From assembly GCA_027596945.1 (NCBI GenBank), contig JADGJH010000340.1:1-17713 (forward strand): a stretch of 17,713 nucleotides of DNA, given 5' to 3'. This stretch comes from Physocladia obscura. Its lineage: Eukaryota > Chytridiomycota > Chytridiomycetes > Chytridiales > Chytriomycetaceae. Under the pieces are notes generated by a model. It was given only the letters and a program-made list of their open reading frames with translations. It was not told the origin of the DNA and did no database searches. Positions within the stretch are counted from its first letter, which is position 1. Every line of letters begins with the position of its first letter. Both the position numbers and the translations under genes were made by a program. Shown piece after piece: positions 1 to 9,940 of the stretch.

Positions 1-57
1 GATACACTACTGCAGAGGTGCCAACAGAATCAACAGAGAACCATTGAGAAGAAACTG
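1..57 (+). CDS. Possible 3' end of an exon, cut by the window edge
   Basis: Read from base 1 this frame gives a Gln-rich, helix-forming peptide (DTLLQRCQQNQQRTIEKKL) ending exactly at a consensus GTATGT donor at position 58. The heptad-like spacing of Leu and Ile suggests coiled coil. No convincing next exon was found in the AT-rich DNA that follows, and a second frame is also open here. It could be an internal exon of a gene starting left of the window, or chance. The product is not recognised. Confidence 0.2.
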
Positions 58-1210
58 GTATGTTCACTAGTTAATATGGAAACACACTTTCCTGGATCAT
101 CCTACACAAGAGCATGGCTTGCATAGTAGACTAGGGAAGAGAGTGAGAGATGCTCTGCAACATACAAGGGTTCTGAACATAAGCATGTTCATCAATAATT
201 GTATTAGAAATCAATAGAAACATTTAGAAAATGTAGAAAAGACAAAAGACATTTGCAAGATACTATGGAGGCATCCACAGTCTCTTATACCAACAGATTT
301 GAATATGCTGATTACCACAGCACATGTATTCATTGTTGGCACAGTCAACTTTAGTTTATTAATAAAGATATTAAGCTATTTATTAACTAAACAGTTCAGT
401 GATTTGTCTAAAGTCAATAAAAACTAACTGAAGGAATCAAGTGCCATTCATTATAACATCAATCATTTTGAGTTATAAGCAATGACAGAAAAACCATATT
501 TGTCTGATTTTCTCAAACATATTTTCATTCAAGAGAAAAATGATCTATTTGATATAGATTTATTTGAAATGTATGTATTTGAAATACTATTTTAAATTAT
601 TTCAAATTATTTCAAATACTGTTTCAAAGTATTTGAAATACTATTTCAAATTCAGAGGCATCTCAAGTACAAAAAAGCTATAAAGGGGCTCTGGATTTCC
701 TCTTTGTTGTGTAGAATCTTAACAAATAAAAAACTCTCTCAACTCTCAGACTTAAAGTCTACTATCAAGCTTTTGATAAACTTACTGAAATATCAACAAA
801 TTTAATTTGTGGAACTATTAACATATTGGTTTTGCAATTTACTTTATTGTTGGTTACTTGTACCATATTTACCAATTTGTCAAATGCAATAAACAACTGA
901 TTACTGTTAGTTAGCAATCCTCAAATCAAAAAACTGCAATTTGCACTTATTCTCACCCCATTGAAATATCTGTACTGCAAATATAATCTCTCTACTTTTT
1001 TTATTGACTGTTGGTACTCTTTCATATCATTTGTTTCCTTTTTTTTATGTAGTTATTACTTTCAATAAACAATTTGTCAATAAGAATGCATTATTTGAAG
1101 AAGTGGAGCATCAACAAAAAAAACAAAACTAAAACAGACAGACAAAACATAATTATTCAAATTCAATAACAAAATACTTTTTACCAGTTTGATAGGAATT
1201 TCATACATTA
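58..1210. other. AT-rich stretch without a recognisable gene
   Basis: No reading frame of note on either strand and no RNA gene recognised. It holds the palindrome array at 561-652 and several A- and T-runs. It may include an intron of a gene entering from the left edge. Confidence 0.5.
561..652. repeat. Array of short palindromic units (ATTTGAAAT type)
   Basis: The 92 bases are built almost entirely of ATTTGAAA and its complement TTTCAAAT. The 18-mer GTATTTGAAATACTATTT occurs identically at 575-592 and 629-646, and its first 13 bases are a palindrome around one central base. Neighbouring units can pair in several alternative ways, so the array could fold as a cruciform or a set of hairpins. 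It lies outside any gene model. Origin unknown; simple AT-rich palindrome expansion or a remnant of a non-autonomous element are both possible. Confidence 0.7.
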
Positions 1211-1214
1211 GATT

Positions 1215-3190
1215 ATGCAATAGCTGAATTGATGTTTTCTAAGTCAGTTTCATTAGAATCATATCGAGCTTCCACATCAGCTGTTGATTTCAATACTAAA
1301 GTAGAGGTAGTGAACTCCATAGCAGAAGCTGAAACTGGGTAAATCAGATACACATTTATACTCAATGTTATGAAAAGACTGAACAGCTGTTGAATCTGGT
1401 GCAGTTTTATCAGAACAAGCTTTTTTTCCTAGCAAAACTTGAGTTTACTTGACTTGTTGGCTTTGCCATGTCTGGATTTGCTGAAAGCTGTCTATTCCAT
1501 TTTGAAGGGTCATTGAACATCTGAATTGAGTCTTCTGCCATTGTTCTATATGAACTTCTTTCCTGTTTTGCTTTTCCAAGTAGCCTTTTCCTTGACACAA
1601 CCCATAGCAGAGGAGTCACAAAGAATCTCATTAATTTAAAATAGAGATTCCACATCATCTTGACTAACTGCTTGTTCTACAATTACTGGTAAATTTGTTG
1701 ACTTTTAGTTTCCTTCTTATTTCAATACTTGTTCTTTTTTCCTGCTTGTTTCAATACTTGTTGTTTCAGCAAGAATTGTGCTTCCAATGAGCAAATTATG
1801 TTAACAACTTATCACGGGATTTCCAAGTGGTAAATAAAAATGAATCATAATTTTGCTTAAGAATTTCTTGAACAGATGATACTGAAGTGGGTGAAGTTAA
1901 CCAATAATTTGGATGTGTAATATTTATCAGTGAAACAGTGGCAACAAACTCTTTGAATTTTGTTTTTACATCTGAATGCATTACTGCTTTCTTATTAGCA
2001 CTTGAGTGTGATTTATAATGCTCTGTGACAAAATTGGCAGAGTTGCAGTAAACCTGTGATGCATTAGTTCTGTTTCCACCCACAATTGATGCCAAGACCA
2101 TCTTGAGTAATCCAGCTTAAATATAAGATATTCTCTGCCAACTCCTTGATTTTTATCATGTAAATTTCATGAACAGTGGAATCAGATGTGGTAGTGATCA
2201 TATAAGGCTGTAAAATGTCAGCTGAAGACAATCAGAAACAGTAAACAGAAATAAATGTGTTGCTCTAACAGTTGCAGCAACACTCATTTCCACCAGAAGA
2301 TCATCTGTGTCTTTGAGAAGTTCAATCAAATCATTGGAATTATCAAGGCACACAATCTCAGATTTCTTGAGTTGGAAATAAGTTATCTTCATCCCCATGC
2401 AGTATACCAAGAAAGTGATTGGAATGCATCTTCAAAGTGTAGTATGAATTACACAAATAGTTGTATTTTTCAATAATGCTTGAAGAACATCAATTGAAAG
2501 TTGTGCATTTCCATGAATATGGAGTGGCTCTGAAAAATCAATGATTCTTTTAGAAGTAGGTAAATTTTTTACATAGAAGTTACCATTGTTATTTTTATTT
2601 TTATTCATCTTCTTTCCTTGTTTTTTTTTTTCATGGCAATCTACTGCTTTTGTATAGCCACTTGATTTTTGCCTGCAAGACAGCTGAAATGATCATGTAA
2701 ATTGTCCATATAACCAAAAGATTTTGAAAGCCATTGGTAAATGATCAAGGGAAAACCATAATAAAACATCAAAGACACTTTAGGTGATTTTAAATTATCA
2801 ATAAGCTCATTTGTTTGTGTGAGACTGTTATTCAGCAATCCAACAAGCTGTTTTTAATTGTTAAATATTGTAAAAGAAGAAAATATAAAGTAAAATAAAA
2901 AGAAAAGAAAGTAAAAAATAGCAAAATAACAAAGGAAATAATAAAATAAAAGATATTGAAAGTAAACACACAGAGTCAGAATTTATGAAATACATACCAT
3001 CCTTGGTTGATATTGTGATAGAATTTATGATAAGACCACCATTTATTGTGAACTTGAAAGAAACACTTACATTCTTCTGCACAGTGGAATGGCTTCTTGC
3101 CAGGGGAATGTTCAGAGCACTTTGAGAATCACAGGAATGTGGTTTTTGCCAACATCTTTGGACCTTATGAGCAGCACAGAGTGTTTGTTT
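1215..3190 (-). pseudogene. Broken minus-strand coding region, product not recognised
   Basis: Reading downward from about 3190, minus-strand frames with protein-like composition follow each other but are interrupted by stops and frame changes. In order: a Cys/His stretch at about 3050-3120 (GKKPFHCAEECKCFF, faintly zinc-finger-like); 2641-2838 (SLMFYYGFPLIIYQWLSKSF); a frame from about 2690 to 2198 with one internal TGA near 2430 (KNLPTSKRIIDFSEPLHIHG before it, NSNDLIELLKDTDDLLVEMS after it); then about 2200-2100 and 1796-2101 (TVSLINITHPNYWLTSPTSV); and finally about 1430-1215, ending SNETDLENINSAIA and TAA, with a frame change near 1330. A likely donor (GTATGT) lies near 3000. The string on one strand suggests one decayed gene or mobile-element protein rather than chance frames. 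Family unknown. Undetected introns could explain some of the breaks. Confidence 0.4.
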
Positions 3191-3700
3191 TCATATAGGT
3201 GGCATTTTTTTTTGTTTTGACCAAAAGTCGAAATTGAAACAAATAACTAAATAATTCATATAAAATCAACAAATATAGTCAGCTGAAAATTAATGCACAA
3301 ATTTGTGCATATATACTTAAATAATATGCCCAAATTTGAAATGGCTCAAAAACTAAAAAATTGAGAAACTAGATAGGTTTTGAAAATAAATTATACTTTT
3401 CGTAGTATTGAAAGATCAAATAGAGTCAGCTCAAATTGCATGCACAGATTGATTAAAATCTTTTTTATCTTTAAATTGAACTAAAAATGGCTGAATTTGA
3501 TGTTGATCTGAAGGACTAGATACACTTTGAGTATTTGGGTGACAAAACAAAATTTGTCCACTTTTTCTGCCCCTTTTGAAATCCTGACAGCATCACCCTC
3601 CCCCTGCCAAACTGCAATATCACCTTTTTTTTTGTGGTAATCTATTTGAACAGAAAATTAATAAAAAATGCAAATAGTCATTTTTACTACAATTTACAAA
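3191..3700. other. AT-rich stretch, nothing supported
   Basis: Only short frames with frequent stops on both strands. No RNA gene or repeat recognised. Confidence 0.5.
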
Positions 3701-3850
3701 CTATATAGCATGCTTTCCAATTTGAGTGATTAGGGCTTCAGCAACATTGTAAGTAATTGAGACTGCAGTTGATTCTGCAACTCTAAATTTGTCACCAATC
3801 ACTGTGAACAAATTTCCACTAGTTCTAGCAATCACAAGGATAGACAGGAT
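3701..3850 (-). pseudogene. Helix-turn-helix-like fragment resembling a PIF/Harbinger transposase N-terminus
   Basis: A 48-residue minus-strand frame between two stops, without a start Met, reads TSGNLFTVIGDKFRVAEST and continues into SITYNVAEALITQIG. The order Gly-Asn, a short helix, GDKF-x-V-x-x-STA, and a second helix with AL-x-x-x-I matches the general look of the region before the catalytic core in PIF/Harbinger-type transposases. No catalytic domain follows on this strand in the next 500 bases. The match is from memory of the family pattern, so the call is tentative; an isolated, unrelated open frame is the alternative. Confidence 0.3.
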
Positions 3851-3984
3851 TTATTTTTAAGCTCTTTAAATAATAATAAATGTTGTTGACTGGTTATATC
3901 ATTTACAAAATGCCATGATATTTTGCAGCATAAATACTCCAGTGTGCAACAGTATCCATTAGAATTTCTTTCCAGTATTTGTCA

Positions 3985-4040
3985 AAGTCAAAAATAAAAT
4001 AAAAATTAAAAATTAAAAATTAAAAAATAAATAAAAAAGC
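3985..4040. repeat. AT-rich short tandem repeat (TTAAAAA units)
   Basis: Three to four near-perfect heptamer units of the type ATTAAAA, flanked by AAATA runs. Simple-sequence repeat in non-coding DNA. Confidence 0.7.
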
Positions 4041-4517
4041 CATTAAAACAAAAACTTCTGCTGGCTAAAACCAACGCTACTATCAAGCCCTTAGCTTTAA
4101 CCTCAAAAACCAACAGTTATGAGTTACTTTCAACTCAAACCAGATCCAAACACAGCAGCAACATGTCTATCTGTACTTGCTAGACAAGTTCTCCTTAATA
4201 CACCAGTATACCAATATCAACAGTTTATATCATACCAATGATAAAAATGTAACTGCAATAGAGGACAGCAGTGTAGCTGGTACTTTTTGTTCAAGCTTTT
4301 AAGGTAAAATTAAATATTTAGTGTGAAAAAATAACTCCACATATAAATGTGACTAAAATTCACTAAAATTACTAATGGATGACAATCTAAAGTAAATTTT
4401 ATTCAAACAAGATACATTATCAAGATGAGGTAAGATTGAAGGTTCATAGAAAAGGGGAACGATGCATAAGTGATAAATGCTATAAAAAACAAACAAAAAG
4501 GTAAACTCCCTATTAAC
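4041..4517. other. AT-rich region 3' of the SAM-domain gene
   Basis: No coding frame supported. The part nearest 4517 is presumably the 3' untranslated region and terminator of the minus-strand SAM-domain gene; AT-rich poly(A)-signal-like sequence is present but too common here to assign one. Confidence 0.4.
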
Positions 4518-5988
4518 TCAGGGACTTGTTTGACTTTGTTTTGACTTCAATTTGTTCAACCCAGCCACAAACTTTTGCCGGTCATTCGCATCATTAATTT
4601 CGAGGGCGTTCAAGAGAGAACTGGGGTCAAGAGATATTAAAACCTGTCCATTAATTTCATGTTCTAATTTTTTTTCTTTCTTTTAATCGAGATAGATAGA
4701 TGCGTTGTTAAATAAATTTTTTACCATGAACTAAGTGCTCAGTTTTCACATTCCCGCCATGCCAGAAAATCCAAGAGGAAACTTCATCTAATGACCACAG
4801 CAGTGGTATGGGGGATAGGCCCAGCTCCGAGCCAGAAAACAGATTACGGGCTAAAGAATTGCTTGGAGTGGAGGCAGCGACAATAAAAGAATGATTAAGA
4901 GTAATACCAGTAGTGGGACTTGTGATGTTTGCGCTGACGTTTGAACCGACGTTTGAAGGCGGCGATGGATGGGTGTAGCGCAGTAGAGATCTGTCGCGAA
5001 AGAGGGGTCCCGAGGGAAATACAGTGTCAATAACGTATTTGGGAGCCGGGGAAAGAGATTGGGGAAGTGGGGCGGCATTGATTGAATTGGTGGCGGCAAG
5101 GCGGCGGCGACGGCGCAGGAAGAAGGAGACGGCGAGGAGAAGCGCGACGACAATAACGACCACGGCAACAACGGCGCCGGCAATCACACTGGAGCTGGGG
5201 CCCGTGGCGGTGGAACTGGTTGTGTCAGTGGCAGTCGTGTTGTTGGTGTTGGCGCTTGTTCCGTTCACAGAGTCGGATAGAGACAAAGGCACGGACATAG
5301 ACACGGACGCAGAGTTCGACAGCTTCACGGCCAGACGGTTGACGTCTTGGGGCCCCGCCACACACGAGTTGTTGGTCGGCCCCAGTGCGTAAGCCTCAAC
5401 CTCCTCACCAGTCGTGCATGCCAGATCCGAGTACCGCGTTGTCGAGAGCAGCGTGCCGTCATTACCCGTTAGCTCTACGCTGAATGACCGGATCGTTGTT
5501 CCGGCAATCGCAAACCGCACGCACCCACCGAGCGCGTAGTGTACCGTGCGATTAATGCTACCCGTGCACAATGTGTCCGACCAGTCAAAGTATGTCACGG
5601 CCGCAAATCCGGTTCTTATTGCTGCCGCCCCCAAGTATGTCGCGCTGCCGTTGCGTATCTCCGCTCCTGGCGCACTCTGACATGACGACCATCTGTAGCT
5701 GCCATACGCGTCGCTGCTACACACAAGGGCTGAATTCGCATCTGTATTCGTATTCGTGTCATTGTTGCATGCGTCACTTGATACTGCCTCAAACTGCACC
5801 AGGCTTACGTTGCCTGTGCATCCCACCCCAGAATACCGTTCTTCAATTGTGTACCACTCCATCCTAGCTGAAATTAAAAAAAATTTGAAAAACGAACTGC
5901 TTTTTTTGAAAAATGCGAAGCACTAAAAAGCAAAGCAACTGTGTATGACAGAAATGGAACAGATCAAACAACAGGTCCATAAACCCAT
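4518..5988 (-). CDS. Single-pass membrane protein with Cys-module ectodomain and cytoplasmic SAM domain
   Basis: Model: exons 5988-5940, 5867-4725 and 4663-4518, giving 445 residues; introns of 72 and 61 bases, both phase 1. Exon 1 (weak donor GTTGCT) would supply a short hydrophobic signal peptide (MGLWTCCLICSISVIH); otherwise translation starts at the Met at 5862. Counting from that Met, three extracellular modules share the pattern Y-S-x-x-x-C-T-G/T ... A-x-G/S-x-x-C (about 10-32, 91-114 and 144-167). A Ser/Thr/Asn-rich stalk with many N-glycosylation sequons follows, then a membrane helix at 226-249 and a stop-transfer RRRRR. The tail ends in a SAM domain (355-420, opening LWSLDEVSSW), half in each of the last two exons, so the splice is well supported. 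SAM domains self-associate or bind other SAM proteins, suggesting a surface sensor or adhesion protein. Ligand and ortholog unknown. Confidence 0.72.
4664..4724 (-). other. Intron splitting the SAM domain
   Basis: 61-base intron with GTAAAA donor and T-rich tract ending TTAG. Without removing it, the protein would end four residues into the intron, in the middle of the SAM fold. Splicing restores a Glu codon (G|AA) and the second half of the domain (HEINGQVLISLDP onward), ending at TGA 4518. Confidence 0.8.
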
Positions 5989-6340
5989 TGAGAGCAGTAC
6001 AAGCTCGCGCAAAGTTCTTGTTTTGAGTATATTCATCCTTGCAGTCACCATCCTATGGCTTTTACTGGTCTCAAATAATTCAATGAGATCTATTAATCCA
6101 TTTTTTGTAAGTATTTTGGTAGTGCTGCTGCTGCTGCTACTGTTCTTGCTATGGTCGCCGTCACTGCTGCTGCTGTTGCTGCTGCTACTGTCACTATCTT
6201 CAGAATCCCTGAGGATCAGTGCCATCTATTCATCTTCCTCTGCTTCTAAGACTTCTTGCTGAAGAAAATGTTCCAGTTGTTTGAAAAGCAGGCACAGGCA
6301 CTGAGAGTTAGCCTGTACAGTGCTGTTGATAACTTGCTTT
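5923..6340 (-). other. Ser-rich frame upstream of the SAM-domain gene, possibly mobile-element derived
   Basis: A minus-strand frame runs from about 6340 with one internal TAG at 6226-6228. The first part is a helical acidic peptide (LFKQLEHFLQQEVLEAEEDE). After the stop comes Met at 6225, an acidic/Ser tract encoded by AGC repeats, then a Leu-rich basic helix (TSKSHRMVTARMNILKTRT). The same frame runs into the proposed signal-peptide exon of the SAM gene, so the two could be one gene with a longer N-terminus. Alternatively this is the decayed start of a transposase, whose N-termini are often acidic, and the hydrophobic exon is coincidence. Function not assigned. Confidence 0.3.
6124..6190. 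repeat. Interrupted CTG/CAG trinucleotide repeat
   Basis: Runs of CTG (four and three in a row, with single-base variants around and between) on the plus strand; they read AGC Ser codons on the minus strand and Leu on the plus strand. Length variation between strains is likely for such a tract. Confidence 0.7.
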
Positions 6341-7490
6341 CAAACAAAAAAAAAAAGCAAGTATATTGTAATATTATTTAACTTTGAGTGTCTTTTTTGT
6401 ATTTCAGAAAAAATCAACAAGAAAAAGCATGTTTTTTCGGTCCAAAAATGCATGTATTTTTTTTGTCAAATTTTTTAACTTTGTGCATCCCTATTGAAAG
6501 TAAAAATTTTCTAGAAAAAAGTGTATATTTTTTATAGCCAATTTCTAATTTCCATAGCCTTTCATGAACTACTTGGTTGAGCCATTTCCATAAATGCAGG
6601 GTAATGCCCTACCTGTGCTTCATTTAAAAAAGATAACAGTTATTAAGTAAAGAATTCAATAAGCCATGATCACTGAATAGTGGTACTTCCTGTGAACTGT
6701 CATTTTCTTCCTTTGTCAACTTTAAATTGGGTAATTCAGCAACCAATGTTGAATCCTGCTGGAGTAGATTCATTTGAACTTGTGAAATTAGAACAATAAA
6801 GTATAATTTTAGTTTGAGTCTTATATTTATTTCCAAGAATAGAACTTCTTTAAATGCCCAATTCCATGCCTCAAAATGAAACCTTTGTGCCTCAATATTG
6901 ATTATAAACCAATTTATCAGCAAAAAAAATTATTCAAATGTGAAAGACAAAGTTAGAACATTTAAATCTTGAATTTTACTGTGAATGAAATAAAATTTAT
7001 ATCCTTTTACAGTATCTAATAAATAATATTTCTATTTTCAATTCTACATCAACTATTATTTAACATATATTCAACTTGTATAATATAATTTGTTTCTAAA
7101 TCTAACAACTGATTGTTGCAACAAGATGATAGATTTTTATTGAATTGTTGTCACTATAGCAGAAAAGGAACCAACAGTTTTTATGCATTTTCCAGTATCT
7201 TGGTGACACCTTGGCTTGATTGTGTTAAAGGATAAAAAGATTCAAGCTGCATCAAGAGATGAATTCACTCTTTATTGAAAGCAATTGCTCAATTTGCTTA
7301 AAAATTAAAGAAACAAAATGGTGTTCCTGTCATTAAGTGAAAGCTTTTGTAATACAAAAATGTTTTGTATGGGGAAATCTAGAATAAAGAAAAAGAGAAT
7401 TCTGCTAAAAACCAAATAACTTCCCTGTTGCTGTCAACTACAAATTTATTCTGTCATTTTTTTGGTTTTGTTCAGTGTGCTATCAAATTT
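6341..7490. other. AT-rich region, only faint coding traces
   Basis: A minus-strand frame at 6624-6923 has a plausible acidic peptide (LVAELPNLKLTKEENDSSQE), but its N-terminal half is low-complexity and nothing supports splice sites. No RNA gene or clear repeat seen. Probably decayed mobile-element or intergenic DNA. Confidence 0.35.
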
Positions 7491-7524
7491 GTCTAAGACC
7501 CTTGCTTGTTGGATCCATCCATAG

Positions 7525-7764
7525 TTGTTTGGATCAGCTTCTGCAATGATTCAAATGGATGATGTTGGAGAATACATTCAAAATGATGCAACCAAACCAT
7601 TTGTAAGTGTGGCAGACAGAACCGTGAAGCCAATATTTTTCTTGACAGCAAGAGATACAGGAAAAAATATTCTTGTATGTGCAACTTTTATCAGGAATCA
7701 AAAGTTTGATTACCTTCAGTTTGCTGTTTTGCTCCAGGGCAATCACTGTACTGCTGATATGTAA
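7525..7764 (+). pseudogene. Fragment with weak resemblance to a PIF/Harbinger transposase core
   Basis: A 79-codon plus-strand frame contains DTGKNILVCATFIRNQKF followed by DYLQF and later GNHCTADM. In PIF/Harbinger (DDE_Tnp_4) transposases the segment after the first catalytic Asp typically reads RKG-x-x-x-(Q/I)N-(V/I)-L-(A/V)-x-C-x-F-D-x-x-F-x-Y ... GS-x-x-D; the order of GKNIL-C-F-F-Y-G-D fits loosely. The first catalytic Asp-Gly is not visible, and the frame closes before any third acidic residue. Plus-strand frames with further stops continue to about 8460. The opposite strand is also open over much of this span, so the orientation is uncertain. Confidence 0.25.
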
Positions 7765-8410
7765 ATCTGACAGTTGCTCAAACCAAGAACAAATTGAGCA
7801 AACTGCCCTTGTAGAACTCAAAATTGAGAAAACCAGTACCAAAAAATAGAATCAAATCAATCTGCACTTGCACCTCAAACATTACAAGTTTGACTAGCAC
7901 TTGCTGGATATACACAACTGCAGTGATATGGCATGTGGGTGTACTGAAACCATTTGGTGGCCTTATTCCACCTATAGTTGATGGATATGACACAAGTGCA
8001 TTTTCAATCCATTCCAACCTCATATCCTTTCCCCTACAGATGCATCAGCTTTTTGCAATCATGACAAATATTTACCATCAATGTCAACGGAAAAACATGA
8101 ATGCTGAAAATGATGCTCACAAAACACAAAACAAGGACTGTAAAGCAAGCAATTCAACTTGATCATCAGCTTCCAGCTATAGTGGACCTATTGACAATAT
8201 TTCCACTAATTTTGAACAAACATTTGTTTCTTTAAAAAACACAGAATATCCATTCAAAAGTGAGCACCAAGGCAATAATTTTTTGTCAATTTCCACTCGT
8301 TTCCAGATTCTGCCACAAACACTGGGATTTGCATAAAACCATGAGAGTTTTAAATATTTTATTGCTCTTTAAAAATGTTTTAATCTGTTTTTTTTTTGTT
8401 TTTTTTACCC
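7765..8410. other. Coding-like traces with stops in all frames
   Basis: Short plus-strand frames (7824-8162; about 8104-8244; 8260-8457) and a minus-strand frame (8023-7778) have protein-like composition, but none has a start, splice sites and stop that form a gene. Read as decayed DNA, possibly the continuation of the transposase-like fragment to the left. Confidence 0.25.
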
Positions 8411-8772
8411 CTACTTCAGCGGTTTATAATTCCTGTTCATTCCTGACTCAGTATTGATACGTTCACGAGCATCGACACGTTTGCGGACAATTTCGGACTC
8501 ATGTTGTGCCAAATTCGCCGCCATCGGTAGACAAATGACAGTCAATACAGCTGTAAAACCCCGGAAGCATAAACCAGCAACACAACTGTTAACAAGATAC
8601 AAAATTCCCTCCAGCTCCTTCAACTGAGACATGAAAATTACCCCGCATGCAACAGTCGATATCGTGGACAAAATAAAAGCACAAGAAATCAATGGAAAGC
8701 AAACTTCAGGTTTGGCCAGTGTATGATGACCATGAAGAAACCACACGTGTCGAACGCCGTTTCGCCAAACGT
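8411..8772 (-). CDS. Partial membrane-protein gene, 3' exon (or 5'-truncated remnant)
   Basis: An open minus-strand exon of about 119 codons ends at TAG 8411. It can start after an AACAG acceptor (exon base 8772, phase 1); no ATG precedes the hydrophobic part in frame. The peptide holds two to three membrane segments (PLISCAFILSTISTVACGVI; GILYLVNSCVAGLCF and GFTAVLTVICLPMAA as a second and third), then a hydrophilic basic tail (ESEIVRKRVDARERINTESG). It has the same strand and general style as the four-pass gene upstream at 9146-9940, but no clear sequence similarity was seen by eye. A short open frame just upstream (8794-8910) may hold another exon. An internal Met before SQLKELEG would give only about 73 residues. 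Whether the gene is intact is unresolved. Confidence 0.45.
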
Positions 8773-9145
8773 CTGTTTATTCAAATTTTTGGACGATAGT
8801 TGATATCGTCTTTGTAAAATCGAATCTCTTTATTTGGCAACAGGATGTTCCCGTATTCTAGTGTCAAAACAAAACCCTCTATAATTCGCTTGCTGTCACA
8901 TATGGAATAAAGCTACTCCTCTCTCCACAAAGGTTGGCGATTTTCAGTTAAGTATATGTGAAATTTAACTTCATTCTTCTAAGGTAAAATTCTGGTACTA
9001 TCAAGATAATTCTATTTTTTTTTATTTAAAAAGTGAGTATTGTTGGTTGTTTTTGTTGAAATTTGTGAAAAGAAGACTGAAAACAACTGACTGTAAAAAA
9101 AAATAATATATATATATTTTAAAAAAATAAAATTACAAAAGCCTA

Positions 9146-9940
9146 TCAAGCGCCTTTGTGCTTATACTTGAGTTTGTCGAGATTTGTAACACTTCCCTCC
9201 AAATCTTTGATTGAAGACAATAGCCAACCCACCAACAACAAAAATGCAAAAGGTCCCAAATAGAGGAAATGCAAATATTGCGCCACGTTTAGATGAATAT
9301 GAGAATAAACTTGAATTCTACCGTTAACGCTACCAATAAGCAGTGAAAGGAATCCTACAATTGGAATAAGCGATATAAAACCAGCACCAGCCACCAGCTT
9401 CTCAAATGTGGTTTTTGTTGCCATATTATGCCACTGCCACGGTGAATGTGTGGATAAGGTCACACTGTCTTTTTGTTCGTGTTCCAGCCCCTCGATTCCG
9501 GCCGCAAGATTTTGTTCAAACCAAAGCACTGACACAACAACTGATACAGATGATACTATCGAAATTAGCGCTTGGAATGGTGACTGTCCAATGTGTATGA
9601 ACGCATAAGCAGCGTACCTGTTTTTTTATTATTTTATTTTATTTTTTTAAATCATGGATTTGTAACAACCGACTCACCCAGCTGCTGCCAGTGTTGCAAT
9701 GATACGAAGAAAAATGGTAGTTTCTTTCATTGATTGATCGCTTCGAGACTTTAAATCATGAATTACTTCATCTTGTTCTAAAGTTGTTTTTGTTTGCCAT
9801 TATCAATTCGATTTGTTTTCCATTCGCAATGCATGAATATTAGTCTATCAATTGGTATTACGTTCTTCGTTTAGGATTTCTCGGTCTTTGCTGTCACTGC
9901 TTTCGTCTTCCTTGTAAACGAATCCACGTCGCTTTTGCAT
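9146..9940 (-). CDS. Four-pass integral membrane protein, unknown function
   Basis: Three exons: 9940-9862, 9777-9678 and 9617-9146, joined by GT..AG introns of 84 and 60 bases (phases 1 and 2), give 216 residues ending at TGA. Frame, phase and donor/acceptor quality (GTAATA/TTTAG; GTGAGT/ACAG) all agree, and the start ATG is the first in its frame. The N-terminal 44 residues are charged and probably cytosolic. Membrane helices lie at about 47-67, 74-93, 134-156 (FISLIPIVGFLSLLIG) and 174-194. A hydrophilic loop of about 40 residues separates helices 2 and 3. The C-terminus is short and Lys-rich. No catalytic or transport motif was recognised and no family can be named. It diverges from the CCDC146-like gene; the intergenic space is about 755 bases. 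Confidence 0.75.

Noticed and set aside
3050..3190. C2H2 zinc-finger gene
   Set aside because: Two frames look faintly finger-like, but neither has the full C-x2-4-C ... H-x3-5-H spacing and stops lie close by.
4851..5392. Frames on both strands inside the SAM-domain gene
   Set aside because: They are alternative-frame readings of GC-rich coding sequence with low-complexity Pro/Ser or Arg composition; the 4725-5867 exon explains the region better.
5923..6260. Homology between the LILRDSEDSD peptide and LVLIRDTEDDN of the CCDC146-like protein
   Set aside because: The similarity spans about ten residues in acidic low-complexity sequence and nothing around it matches.
5945..6262. Plus-strand frame with poly-Leu membrane-like segments
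   Set aside because: The Leu runs come from the CTG repeat read on the other strand; no promoter, splice or family evidence supports it.
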